DNA from: Pseudoxanthomonas sp. Root65
Lineage (GTDB): Bacteria; Pseudomonadota; Gammaproteobacteria; Xanthomonadales; Xanthomonadaceae
Reading direction: 5' to 3'
DNA: 64,000 bases
Assembly: GCF_001427635.1 (NCBI RefSeq)
Contig: NZ_LMHA01000003.1
Span: 186,001-250,000, forward strand
A program made the translations under genes and the position numbers. The notes below the pieces were generated by a model, which searched no databases, was not told the origin of the DNA, and worked only from the letters and a program-made list of their open reading frames with translations. Of the stretch, positions 27,047 through 35,591 are shown piece by piece; position 1 is the stretch's first letter; each line of letters starts with the position of its first letter.

Positions 27047-27523
27047 TCAGCGGATCACCACGCGCCCGTTCTGGACGCGGACGTACGTGTTCTCGCGTAC
27101 GCCACCCAAGTCGCGCTGGCTGATCGTCACCCGCCGACCATCGTCCATGCGGACGGTGACGTTGTAGGTGTCGCCGGTGGTTCGGTTCTGGATGGCGTTG
27201 CCTGCCGCCGCGCCAGCGACTGCACCGGCCACGGTGGAGACATTCTTGTTGCCTTCGCTGCCGCCGGTGCGATCCGAGATCTGGCGGCCGGCGACGGCAC
27301 CGACGATGCCGCCCAGCACCGCGCCGGTGGCCGACGGCGCCGTGCGACCGGACGGCACCACGTCGATGCGCTCGACGATGCCGCAGTCGGCGCAATAGCG
27401 GTTGGCCGGTGCGCTGTTGTAGCCGCCGCCGTAGCCGCTGTTGCCGTAGCCGGGAGAAGTGCTGGCGCAGCCGGCGAGGGCGACGGTGGCGGTCAGGCCG
27501 ATGGCGAGCAGACGCATGTTCAT
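27047..27523 (-). CDS. Glycine-zipper outer-membrane lipoprotein (SlyB/YcfJ-like)
   Basis: 158 residues from ATG 27523, preceded by AGGAGG five bases away. A lipoprotein signal ends at LAGC. The mature part has a Gly/Tyr-rich stretch, then a glycine-zipper two-helix segment (TGAVLGGIVGAVAGRQI ... VAGAVAGAAAGNAIQN), then a small beta domain (VTVRMDDGRRVTI). This is the SlyB/17-kDa antigen layout, an envelope protein often tied to stress. Upstream in-frame sequence lacks a plausible start. Confidence 0.88.
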   Translation of the reverse strand: MNMRLLAIGLTATVALAGCASTSPGYGNSGYGGGYNSAPANRYCADCGIVERIDVVPSGRTAPSATGAVLGGIVGAVAGRQISDRTGGSEGNKNVSTVAGAVAGAAAGNAIQNRTTGDTYNVTVRMDDGRRVTISQRDLGGVRENTYVRVQNGRVVIR

Positions 27524-27664
27524 GGGTGCCTCCTGTGGGTGGTGGGGCTGCCGATACCGGCCAGCGCTTCGTCGCGCATGCTCCACAGGCGGGCGTGAAC
27601 ATGATGACAATCGGGCCGCTTGCGCGGCCCGGATGTCAGGTGCGATTCAGTCGCGCGCCGCGTC

Positions 27665-28105
27665 CTATCCGCGGAAGTCCTGATGACAGGCCTTGCAGTC
27701 CGCCCCCACTTTTTCGACCAGCGCACCGGCGGCGGCGCAGTCGGTCGGCGGTGCGCTCAGGGCGGCATCGAGATCCGCACGGAACTGGCTGGTGTGGGTC
27801 TTGAACCGCTGGTCGTCCGCGATCCCGGGAAACGCCATCTCCAGATCGTTCGCCATCGCCCGCAACGTGCGCACATGCGGAATGGTGTCGGTGGCGGCGC
27901 AGCGGTTCTGCTTCACCTTGTCGGCCAACAGCCCGGAGTGCTTGGCCATCACCTGCATCACGCTGCCGGGGAACCGGTCCTGCTTCGCCTGGATGGCACG
28001 CAGTGCCATCACCGTGCAGATGGCGCCCACCACCAGGCCGATCAGGAACAGGAACAGGTAACGCGAAGCGGCGGAAGGCTTCTTGGTCTCGGGCTGGCTG
28101 GCCAT
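27665..28105 (-). CDS. Membrane-anchored c-type cytochrome (cytochrome c'/c556-like)
   Basis: 146 residues from ATG 28105. An N-terminal uncleaved-looking helix (YLFLFLIGLVVGAICTV, about residues 16-32) precedes a helical domain ending in a CxxCH heme site, C137-K-A-C140-H141, five residues from the C-terminus. The C-terminal heme site is the hallmark of the four-helix cytochrome c'/c556 family. It would be matured by the Ccm system at the start of this window. The redox partner is unknown. Confidence 0.82.
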   Translation of the reverse strand: MASQPETKKPSAASRYLFLFLIGLVVGAICTVMALRAIQAKQDRFPGSVMQVMAKHSGLLADKVKQNRCAATDTIPHVRTLRAMANDLEMAFPGIADDQRFKTHTSQFRADLDAALSAPPTDCAAAGALVEKVGADCKACHQDFRG

Positions 28106-28181
28106 GCGGCGGGCTCCTTGTGGATGACGCAGTGATGGTACGACGGCCGTCACGGTTTGCGCCACGGCTTACACTGGTGCG

Positions 28182-28991
28182 ATGAAGAAAGAACTCAGGG
28201 ACCGGTTCGCCGGCATCGATCGTCTGTATGGCGTAGGCACGGTGGAGCGCCATGCGGCTGCGCGCGTGGCGGTAGTAGGCATGGGCGGCGTCGGATCGTG
28301 GGTGGTGGAAGCACTGGCGCGTTCGGGCGTCGGCCATCTGACCCTGATCGATGCCGACGACATCTGCGTGTCCAACACCAACCGCCAGTTGCCTGCCCTG
28401 GAAGGCCTCTACGGACGCAACAAGGCCGAGGCGATGGCCGAGCGCTGCCGCGCGATCAATCCGCTGATGGACGTCGACGTCGTACCTCAGTTCCTCACTC
28501 CCGCCAACATGCCGGACCTGCTGGATCGTGGGTTCGATCTGGTGCTGGATGCCTGCGACAGTTTCCGAGTCAAGGTCGAGATGATCGCCTGGTGCCGGCG
28601 CCGCAAGCTGCCGATCGTGGTGTCGGGATCGGCCGGCGGCCGCACCGACCCCACCCAGATCCGTCTGCGCGACCTGTCCCGCACCGAGCACGACGCGCTG
28701 CTGGCGCTGGTGCGTAAGAAGTTGCGCGCCGAGTTCAACTTCCCGAAGAACAAGGAACGCTACTTCGGCGTGCAGGCCGTCTATTCGCTGGAAAACGTCA
28801 AGTATCCGCAAGCCGATGGCACTGTCTGCGGCCTGCGCCCGCAGCTTGGCGCAGACGCGGCCCTGAAGCTGGATTGCGGCGTCGGGCTGGGGGCCGCCAC
28901 CCATATCACCGGCGCATTCGCATTCGCGATGGTGGGCAAGGCGTTGGAACTGCTGTCGAAACCGCGCAGGTCGCTCGCCGCCGACGCGTGA
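28182..28991 (+). CDS. tcdA: TcdA, tRNA threonylcarbamoyladenosine dehydratase
   Basis: 269 residues. The E1-like adenylation fold has the nucleotide loop GMGGVGSWVVEAL (about residues 33-45), DADDICVSNTNRQ, and the basic motif SGSAGGRTDPTQI. TcdA (CsdL/YgdL) cyclises t6A37 to ct6A in tRNAs reading ANN codons, using ATP. The length and motifs separate it from MoeB/ThiF. It is divergent from the cytochrome gene. Confidence 0.94.
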   Translation: MKKELRDRFAGIDRLYGVGTVERHAAARVAVVGMGGVGSWVVEALARSGVGHLTLIDADDICVSNTNRQLPALEGLYGRNKAEAMAERCRAINPLMDVDVVPQFLTPANMPDLLDRGFDLVLDACDSFRVKVEMIAWCRRRKLPIVVSGSAGGRTDPTQIRLRDLSRTEHDALLALVRKKLRAEFNFPKNKERYFGVQAVYSLENVKYPQADGTVCGLRPQLGADAALKLDCGVGLGAATHITGAFAFAMVGKALELLSKPRRSLAADA

Positions 28992-29103
28992 CCGGCCGAG
29001 CCGGCTCGCCCCGGCGCGCGGGAGGGACGTTCCGGCGCAAGCCATCTGTGCAGGGCCACCGCGCGGCGGGATAGTGCGCGCCCGTTCCCAGCGTCCGCCC
29101 CGC

Positions 29104-30516
29104 ATGTATACCCGTTTTCTGCTGATGTTCGCCGGCCTGCTGCCCGTCGTCGCCGCAGCCCAGGCGTGTCCCGTCGTTCCCGATACCATGCTTGCCGCCC
29201 GCATCCACGCCGCCGGAGGCCCTGAAGCATTGCGCGTGGAGCGCGTGCCGGTGCCGGTCGCGGCCGCAGACGACGTGGTGGTGCGCGTGCACTATGCGAG
29301 CGTCAACCCCGTCGACTGGAAGCTGCAGGAGGCCGGCCGCCTGCCGTTTCCCGCGACACCGGGCGGCGATTTCGCCGGCGAGGTCGTGGCGGTGGCACCG
29401 GGCGTGACAGCGTTCGCCTGCGGTGATCTCGTCGCCGGAATCGTCGATCCGCGGGAACGTTCCGGCAGCTATGCGGAATACGTGGCGGCGCCGGTCGCCG
29501 CCCTCGCGCCTGCGCCCGTCACGTTCACGCTACAGGAAGCCGCGGCCTATCCGACGGTGGCGGTCGCGGCGTGGCGCTACGTGGTCGGTGCGGCCGATGT
29601 CCGGCCCGGAGACCGGGTGCTGGTGCACGGGGGCGCGGGCGGCGTCGGATCCATGGTGGTGCAACTGGCGAAAGCGCGCGGTGCGCACGTGACCGCCACT
29701 GCGTCAGCGCGAAACCACGACTACCTGCGGGGGCTGGGCGCCGAAGCAGTGATCGACTACCGCAGCGTCCGCTTCGAGGAGGTGGTGCGCGACATGGACG
29801 TCGTCGTCGACACGGTGGGAGGCGACACGCTGATGCGTTCGCCGGGCGTGCTCCGCGATGGGGGACGGCTCGTCACGCTGGTCGGCCAGGTGCCCGCGGC
29901 GTTGTGCACCTCCGGTCGCATCGTCTGCCCTGCGGTGCCTGCATGGGACGTGCAGGCCGGGCTGGCCGGCATGGTGCCGCTGATCGCGGCGGGGCAGCTG
30001 CGTCTCCACGTCGACGGACTCTATCCGCTCTCGCAGATCGTGCAGGCGCAACAGCACAATCGCGCCGGTACGACCCGCGGCAAGGTGGTCGTGGCCGTCG
30101 CAGCGGACAATGTCGCCAGCGCCAGCGGCGATGATGTGGCTGGCGTGCGCGTGCCGTTGCAGGCGTACCTGGATGGGCATGCGACCGGCCAGCGCCGGCA
30201 CTTCGAGCGGGCCTTCGCCGAGGATGCGGTGCTGGTGGGAGTGAAGGACGGGCGCTACCGTCACTGGCCCGCGCGCGACTACATCTTGGCCTCGTCGAGC
30301 GGCCGCGTGCCAGCGGACGAGGCGCAGCGTACGCGCCGCATCCGGCAGATCACCGTGACCGGCGACGTCGCGACCGCCGTGATCGAACTGGACTATCCGG
30401 ACATGAAGGCGCTGGATCACATGACTCTGCTACGTCGTGGCGGCGCATGGCACATCGTGGTCAAGGCCTACCACGCGTGGACTCCCGGGCTGGCCGACGG
30501 CGCGGTGGCGCGCTGA
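29104..30516 (+). CDS. Exported zinc-less MDR oxidoreductase fused to a lumazine-binding/SnoaL-like domain
   Basis: 470 residues from ATG 29104. A signal peptide (MYTRFLLMFAGLLPVVAAAQA) is followed by a quinone-oxidoreductase-type MDR domain (about residues 25-335) with ASVNPVDWKL, PGGDFAGEV and the dinucleotide loop VHGGAGGVGSMVVQLAK. The last 115 residues (PLQAYLDGHATG, HWPARDYI, IVVKAYHAW) resemble the NTF2-like lumazine-binding family. NAD(P)-dependent enzymes are rarely exported, so the signal peptide and fusion are both odd. The frame is continuous with no stop between the parts. Function is not assigned. Confidence 0.75.
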   Translation: MYTRFLLMFAGLLPVVAAAQACPVVPDTMLAARIHAAGGPEALRVERVPVPVAAADDVVVRVHYASVNPVDWKLQEAGRLPFPATPGGDFAGEVVAVAPGVTAFACGDLVAGIVDPRERSGSYAEYVAAPVAALAPAPVTFTLQEAAAYPTVAVAAWRYVVGAADVRPGDRVLVHGGAGGVGSMVVQLAKARGAHVTATASARNHDYLRGLGAEAVIDYRSVRFEEVVRDMDVVVDTVGGDTLMRSPGVLRDGGRLVTLVGQVPAALCTSGRIVCPAVPAWDVQAGLAGMVPLIAAGQLRLHVDGLYPLSQIVQAQQHNRAGTTRGKVVVAVAADNVASASGDDVAGVRVPLQAYLDGHATGQRRHFERAFAEDAVLVGVKDGRYRHWPARDYILASSSGRVPADEAQRTRRIRQITVTGDVATAVIELDYPDMKALDHMTLLRRGGAWHIVVKAYHAWTPGLADGAVAR

Positions 30517-30519
30517 GTT

Positions 30520-31290
30520 TCAGCTGGTGGCGGGCAGCGCGAAAAGACGTTCGGCGTTGCGCGTCGTGGCGCGGGCCAGTTCGTCGGCGGGGATGCCACG
30601 CAGCGCTGCGATGACGTCAAGGACCCGTGGCAGTCGTGCGGGCTCGTTGCGTTGGCCACGGATGCCTGCATCCGGCTGGTCAGGCGCATCGGTTTCCAGC
30701 AGCAGGAATTCGAGCGGCATCGTGCGCGCGAGCATGCGCAAGCGGTTCGCGCGTTCGTAGGTGACGGGCCCGCCGAGGCCTATCAGGAAGCCCAGGTCCC
30801 ACAACTGGCGCGCCTGCTCCGGACTGCCGGAAAAACTGTGCACCACGCCGCGCAGGCCGGCTGTGCGCCTGATGGCGCCGATCACGGCATCCACCGCGCG
30901 TCGCGCGTGCACGATCAGCGGCAGCTCGAACTCGCGCGCCAACCGCAGCTGGCCATCGAAGTAGGCGTGCTGTCGGTCGCGGTCCAAGCCGTCGACGAAA
31001 TAGTCCAGCCCGCATTCACCAACCGCCACCGGCCGTTCCCGTTCGATCCAAGCGTTCAGCTCATCCAGGTGCTCCGGTCGGTGGTCTGCCAGGAACATGG
31101 GATGCAGTCCGTAGGCGGGAAACAGGCCGGAGTCCTGGGCGCAGACATCGCGGAGCTTCGGCCAACTCGCAGCCGACACCGCGGGCACGACTTGCCGGGT
31201 GACGCCTGCCGCCCGCGCGCGCGCCAGCGCGGCCGCGCGGTCGCTGTCGAACTCCGGCGCATCGAAATGGCTGTGGCTGTCGACCAGCAT
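30520..31290 (-). CDS. TatD-family metal-dependent hydrolase/DNase
   Basis: 256 residues. Metal ligands of the TIM-barrel amidohydrolase fold are clear: DSHSHFD near the N-terminus, GECGLDYF, PLIVHAR, GVVHSFSG and LLETDAPD. TatD proteins are Mg-dependent 3'-5' exonucleases acting in DNA repair and RNA turnover. It is convergent with the upstream oxidoreductase gene, their stops being only a few bases apart, and lies 3 bp downstream of the small DUF6116-type gene. Confidence 0.92.
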   Translation of the reverse strand: MLVDSHSHFDAPEFDSDRAAALARARAAGVTRQVVPAVSAASWPKLRDVCAQDSGLFPAYGLHPMFLADHRPEHLDELNAWIERERPVAVGECGLDYFVDGLDRDRQHAYFDGQLRLAREFELPLIVHARRAVDAVIGAIRRTAGLRGVVHSFSGSPEQARQLWDLGFLIGLGGPVTYERANRLRMLARTMPLEFLLLETDAPDQPDAGIRGQRNEPARLPRVLDVIAALRGIPADELARATTRNAERLFALPATS

Positions 31291-31293
31291 GTG

Positions 31294-31512
31294 TCAGCGC
31301 TGGGACGGTTCGATGGCCGGCGGCGGGTCCTTGCGACGCTTCCAGTTGGCCAGCAGCAACGTGCCGAGGCCGAACAGGATTTCATCCACGAAAGGAAACG
31401 GATCAGGCAGGAACAGCGTGACCGCAAACAAGGCGGCGGTGATCTTGAACAACGTGGGGTAACGCAGCTTTCGCGCCCAGTCGAGCAATGGCAGCAACAA
31501 GGGGTTTGGCAT
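31294..31512 (-). CDS. Small membrane protein, DUF6116-like
   Basis: 72 residues from ATG 31512. An amphipathic start (PNPLLLPLLDWARKLRYPTLF) precedes two hydrophobic helices (ITAALFAVTLFLP and VDEILFGLGTLLLANW) and a basic, Pro-rich tail. It resembles the small DUF6116 family known from Xanthomonadaceae. It is directly followed by the TatD gene and probably co-transcribed with it. Function unknown. Confidence 0.75.
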   Translation of the reverse strand: MPNPLLLPLLDWARKLRYPTLFKITAALFAVTLFLPDPFPFVDEILFGLGTLLLANWKRRKDPPPAIEPSQR

Positions 31513-31686
31513 GACGGCGCTCGCTCTCCGCAGAGTGGAATATCGGCACGCTAGCATGATCGACATGTCACCGAAGCGTTCATTTTTTGTTCGCTTTCGC
31601 GCGTCTTCGCGGGTGCTTTGTTCAGGTTGGCAATGGTGCAATGATGACCAAGATGAATCGGGGACCGCCCCGACATGGAGGCAGCG

Positions 31687-32502
31687 ATGAAGAGCAATAC
31701 CACTACGATCCTGGTCGCCGTCGGCGCGCTGCTGGTGGGCGGTGTCGCCACGGCCGCCTTCCTCAAGGGCGGCGACAAGAGCCCGGCCGACCAGAACGGC
31801 CTGGTCACGACGGCAGATGGCGCGCTGGTCGGGGATGATGCGGCGGCGACCGACAACGAAATACCGATGGGTACGTTGCAGTACGCCACGGTGGTGAAGG
31901 CCGATCCGGTCACCAGCTCCGAGAAGCTGTATGCCACGGTGATCGGCACCGAACCGGTCCGCGAGACCACCACCACCAGCACGCCGCGCGAAGTCTGCGA
32001 GGACGTGGTGGTGCAGGAGCGCCTGCCGGAACGCGACGGCAACGTCGGTGGTACGGTCGCCGGTGCCGTGATCGGCGGCCTGCTCGGCAACCAGGTGGGC
32101 GGCGGCAGCGGCAAGAAGGCCGCCACTGTCGCCGGTGCGGTGGCCGGCGGCGCCATCGGCAACACGGTGGACAAGCGCCATGTGGGCGGCCGAGTTGTCA
32201 ACCGTACCGAGCGCCAGTGCCATACCGAGAACGCCACGTCCGAGTCCTCGCGCGTCACCGGTTACAACGTGACCTACCGCAACCCGGACGGCAGCACCGG
32301 CACCATGCGTATGGACAGCAAGCCGGGCACCCGCATCGCGCTGGGCACCACCGACAAGGTGATCGGTTACGACGTGACCTATCGCTTCGAAGGCCAGGAC
32401 AAGACCATCCGCCTGGACCAGAAGCCGGGTGAGCGCCTGCCGGTGATCGATGGCCAGGTGGTGACGCAGACCGCCAGCGTGGACGCCCCCGACCAGGGCT
32501 GA
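31687..32502 (+). CDS. Glycine-zipper 2TM-domain envelope protein
   Basis: 271 residues from ATG 31687, chosen because GGAGG lies five bases upstream; an earlier ATG at 31675 lacks a site. An N-terminal anchor or signal (TTILVAVGALLVGGVATAAFL) leads to a glycine zipper (GTVAGAVIGGLLGNQVGGGSG ... VAGAVAGGAIG, about residues 120-158). Then come two copies of a short beta motif, GYNVTYRNPDGSTGTMRMD and GYDVTYRFEGQDKTIRLD, each ending in a KPG turn. It is an envelope protein of unknown function. Confidence 0.85.
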   Translation: MKSNTTTILVAVGALLVGGVATAAFLKGGDKSPADQNGLVTTADGALVGDDAAATDNEIPMGTLQYATVVKADPVTSSEKLYATVIGTEPVRETTTTSTPREVCEDVVVQERLPERDGNVGGTVAGAVIGGLLGNQVGGGSGKKAATVAGAVAGGAIGNTVDKRHVGGRVVNRTERQCHTENATSESSRVTGYNVTYRNPDGSTGTMRMDSKPGTRIALGTTDKVIGYDVTYRFEGQDKTIRLDQKPGERLPVIDGQVVTQTASVDAPDQG

Positions 32503-32542
32503 TGGCCGGCCGGCAACGGCCTGCGTTTCAACGTGGCACCCC

Positions 32543-32571
32543 GCAAAGGCCGGCATTTCGCCGGCCTTTGC
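32543..32571 (+). terminator. Rho-independent terminator after the glycine-zipper gene
   Basis: A perfect 12-bp stem GCAAAGGCCGGC / GCCGGCCTTTGC with a five-base loop lies 40 bases after the stop at 32502 and is followed by TTTG. It separates this gene from glutaryl-CoA dehydrogenase downstream. Confidence 0.85.
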
Positions 32572-32647
32572 TTTGCGGACTGGCGCTTACCGGCGCCGAG
32601 GGCCACCGCATACAATGCGGTGAATGACTCCTGCCGGTTGAAGCGCA

Positions 32648-33811
32648 ATGGCCCTGAACCCGTATGACCTGTTCGATGTACGTTCCCTCCTGAGCGAAGA
32701 GGAGCGCGCCGTGCAGGATGCGGTGGCCCGCTTCACCGACGAACGCGTGCGCCCCATCATCGGCGACGCCTTCGACCAGGCCCGCTTTCCGAAGGAGCTG
32801 GTGCCGGAGATCGCCGAACTCGGCCTGCTGGGTTCCTCGCTGCCCGAGAAGTACGGCTGCGCCGGCCTCAATGCGGTCAGCTACGGCCTGATCTGCCAGG
32901 AACTCGAGCGCGGCGACAGCGGCATCCGCAGCTTCGTCAGCGTGCAGTCCTCGCTGTGCATGTATCCCATCTATGCCTACGGCAGCGAGGAACAGCGCCA
33001 GCGCTGGTTGCCCGACATGGCCGCGGGCAAGGTCATAGGCTGCTTCGGCCTGACCGAACCGCACGGCGGTTCCGACCCGGCAAACATGAAGACCACCGCG
33101 CGCCGCGACGGCGACGACTGGGTCATCAATGGTTCCAAGATGTGGATCACCAACGGCAACCTGGCCGACATCGCCATCGTCTGGGCACAGACCGACGACG
33201 GCATCCAGGGTTTCCTGATCGAGAAGGGCACGCCGGGTTTCACTGCGCAGGAGATCAAGCACAAGATGAGCCTGCGTGCGTCAGTGACCAGCGCGCTGTT
33301 CTTCGACAACGTACGCCTGCCCGACAGCAGCCGCCTGCCCAACGTAAAGGGCCTGAAGGGTCCGCTGGGCTGCCTGACGCAGGCGCGTTACGGCATCACC
33401 TGGGGCCCCATCGGCGCCGCGATCGCCTGCCTCGATGAGGTGTTGGGCTACACCAAGGAACGCATCCTGTTCGACCGTCCCGTCGCCGCCACCCAGAGTG
33501 CGCAGATCAAAATGGCCGAGATGGCGCGCCGCATCACCCTGGCGCAGCTGCTGTCGCTGCAGCTGGGCCGCCTGAAGGACGCCGGCACCATGGCGCCCGC
33601 GCAGGTGTCGCTGGCGAAGTGGAACAACTGCCGCATGGCCATCGACATCGCGCGCGAATGCCGCGACCTGCTGGGCGGTGCCGGCATCACCACCGAACAC
33701 GCCGCCATCCGCCACGCACTCAACCTGGAATCGGTGATCACCTACGAAGGCACGGAGACCGTGCACCAGCTGGTGATCGGCCGCGAACTGACGGGCATCA
33801 ACGCGTTCTGA
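32648..33811 (+). CDS. gcdH: Glutaryl-CoA dehydrogenase (acyl-CoA dehydrogenase family)
   Basis: 387 residues in the three-domain acyl-CoA dehydrogenase fold. FAD-binding segments GCFGLTEPHGGSDP and WITNGNLADI and the C-terminal YEGTETVHQLVIGRELTG, with the catalytic Glu at about 367, fit glutaryl-CoA dehydrogenase, as does RSFVSVQSSL near residue 100. It converts glutaryl-CoA to crotonyl-CoA in lysine and tryptophan breakdown, passing electrons to ETF. No other genes of the pathway are adjacent. Confidence 0.93.
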   Translation: MALNPYDLFDVRSLLSEEERAVQDAVARFTDERVRPIIGDAFDQARFPKELVPEIAELGLLGSSLPEKYGCAGLNAVSYGLICQELERGDSGIRSFVSVQSSLCMYPIYAYGSEEQRQRWLPDMAAGKVIGCFGLTEPHGGSDPANMKTTARRDGDDWVINGSKMWITNGNLADIAIVWAQTDDGIQGFLIEKGTPGFTAQEIKHKMSLRASVTSALFFDNVRLPDSSRLPNVKGLKGPLGCLTQARYGITWGPIGAAIACLDEVLGYTKERILFDRPVAATQSAQIKMAEMARRITLAQLLSLQLGRLKDAGTMAPAQVSLAKWNNCRMAIDIARECRDLLGGAGITTEHAAIRHALNLESVITYEGTETVHQLVIGRELTGINAF

Positions 33812-33903
33812 GGCTGACGGCTTCCGTGGCGGGAGCGAAGGTGCAGGGGAGTCGAGCGTCATCGCTCGTCGTGTCCGGTTTCTGGTGGGATGGTGTGACG
33901 TCG

Positions 33904-34455
33904 ATGGACCTTTCCAATTTCCAGCTCGAAACTCCACGTCTCCTGCTGCGCCTGCCGCGAAGGGACGACTACGAATCCTGGGCGACGTTTGGCGCCGATG
34001 AGGAAGCCACGCGCTACATCGGTGGCATGCAGGCGCGCTCGCCGGCGTGGCGCAGCCTCGCGGCGACGCTGGGAAGCTGGCATCTGCAGGGCTTCGGGAT
34101 GTTCTCGGTGATCGAGAAGGCGAGTGGTCGCTGGGTGGGTCGGGTCGGGCCATGGCAGCCGGAAGGCTGGCCGGGCACCGAGGTCGGCTGGAGCATCGCG
34201 CGGGAGGCGTGGGGCAGGGGCTATGCGCCCGAAGCCGCGGCGGCCAGCGTCGAATGGGCGTTCGACCATCTGTGCTGGAGCGAGGTGATCCACACCATCG
34301 ATCCGCAGAACGCCAACTCGAAGTCGGTGGCCGCCAAGCTCGGCTCCACCTACCTGCGCATGGATCGCCTGCCCGAACCGCACCACGAGAAACCGGTCGA
34401 GGTCTGGGGCCAGACGCGCGCGCAATGGCACACACGCAGGGCCGGGCAAGCGTGA
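33904..34455 (+). CDS. GNAT-family acetyltransferase (RimJ/RimL type)
   Basis: 183 residues from ATG 33904. The order TPRLLLRLPRRDDYESW, GRWVGRVGPW, VGWSIAREAWGRGYAPEAA (acetyl-CoA loop) and IDPQNANSKSVAAKLG is that of RimJ/RimL-like N-acetyltransferases. The substrate is unknown. Its stop overlaps the next start (GTGA), and a third gene overlaps again, so the three genes 33904-35583 form a tight operon. Confidence 0.88.
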   Translation: MDLSNFQLETPRLLLRLPRRDDYESWATFGADEEATRYIGGMQARSPAWRSLAATLGSWHLQGFGMFSVIEKASGRWVGRVGPWQPEGWPGTEVGWSIAREAWGRGYAPEAAAASVEWAFDHLCWSEVIHTIDPQNANSKSVAAKLGSTYLRMDRLPEPHHEKPVEVWGQTRAQWHTRRAGQA

Positions 34456-34937
34456 CCCCGACGTCCGCGCTGCATGCAGGCTTGCACGAGGCCCTGCCGC
34501 AGATGGCGCGGACATTCCGCGATCCCTGGTGGATCATCGGCAGTGCCGCGATGACGCTGGCCGGCGTTGCCGGCGTCGTGCCGCAGGACATCGACGTGCT
34601 GTGCAGCCGTCAGGATGCGCTGCGCCTGGGCGAGGCATGGAGCGACCATGTCGATACGGACTACCGTCCCGCCGATGAAGCCCGCTTCCGTTCCGCTTTC
34701 GCGCGTTTCGTCCATCTGCCGATGCCGCTGGAAGTCATGGGCGGCTTGGAACTGATGACAGAAGCGGGATGGCAGCCCGTGCGGGTGCACGACGACATGC
34801 GTGTCGATATCGCAGGCGTCGCCGTTCGCATTCCGACGCGGCGGGAGCAACGTCGCATCCTGCTCGCGTTCGGTCGCGGTAAAGATCTCGCCAAGGCCGC
34901 CCGCCTGTCCGTTCCAGAGCATCCGCATGTCGCCTGA
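34452..34937 (+). CDS. Hypothetical protein with nucleotidyltransferase-like fold
   Basis: 161 residues from GTG 34452, which overlaps the acetyltransferase stop; ATG 34425 is an in-frame alternative. WWIIGSAAMTL followed by PQDIDVLC resembles the GS-x-D-x-D core of minimal nucleotidyltransferases of the kind annotated as nucleotidyltransferase/AbiEii-like. The second half is less recognisable. The fold assignment rests on this short motif only. It overlaps the GST start by 11 bases. Confidence 0.55.
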   Translation: MTPTSALHAGLHEALPQMARTFRDPWWIIGSAAMTLAGVAGVVPQDIDVLCSRQDALRLGEAWSDHVDTDYRPADEARFRSAFARFVHLPMPLEVMGGLELMTEAGWQPVRVHDDMRVDIAGVAVRIPTRREQRRILLAFGRGKDLAKAARLSVPEHPHVA

Positions 34938-35583
34938 TCCCGTCACCGTCCACGGCATGTCCAGCTCGGGCAACTGCCACAAGGTACGCTTGCTGCTGGA
35001 GCAGCTCGGCCGTCCCTACGCGTGGGTCGAAGTCGACAGCGCCCATGGCGACACGCGCACGCCCGCTTATCTGGCGAAGAACCCGAACGGCAAGGTGCCG
35101 ATGCTGGAACGCGCCGACGGCTCCATCCTCGTCGAGTCGAATGCCATCCTCTGCTGGCTGGCCGAAGGCAGTCCGTATCTGCCAGCCGATGCCTGGCAGC
35201 GTGCACAGGCGCTCAGCTGGCTCTTCTTCGAGCAGTACAGCCACGAGCCGTACGTCGCCGTGGCGCGCTTCATCCGCGGCTGGACGCCGCTGGATTCGCC
35301 GCGCCGCGCCGAGCTGCCGCGCCTGCAGGAGCGGGGCGAGCAGGCGCTGGCCGTCATGGAAAAGCATCTCGAACATGCGGCCTGGTTCACCGGCCCCGCC
35401 TATGGCGTGGCCGACATTGCGCTGTTCGCCTACACCCACTGCGCGGAGGATGGCGGCTTCGATCTTTCCGCCTGTCCGCGCATCACCGACTGGCTGGTGC
35501 GCGTGCGCGCCACGCCGGGTTTCGTTCCCATGCCGGGCGTGAGCGATGAAGTTGCCGCGCGCCTGGCGGCTTCCCGATCCTGA
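34927..35583 (+). CDS. Glutathione S-transferase family protein
   Basis: 218 residues from ATG 34927. The thioredoxin-like domain has GMSSSGNCHKVRLLLEQLG (Ser/Cys at the catalytic loop), NPNGKVPMLE with cis-Pro, and LVESNAILCWLAE for glutathione binding. The helical domain has YGVADIALFAYTH. It is the last gene of the acetyltransferase operon and ends eight bases before the E1 dehydrogenase gene. Cytoplasmic; substrate unknown. Confidence 0.9.
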   Translation: MSPDPVTVHGMSSSGNCHKVRLLLEQLGRPYAWVEVDSAHGDTRTPAYLAKNPNGKVPMLERADGSILVESNAILCWLAEGSPYLPADAWQRAQALSWLFFEQYSHEPYVAVARFIRGWTPLDSPRRAELPRLQERGEQALAVMEKHLEHAAWFTGPAYGVADIALFAYTHCAEDGGFDLSACPRITDWLVRVRATPGFVPMPGVSDEVAARLAASRS

Positions 35584-35591
35584 GCGAGCAC

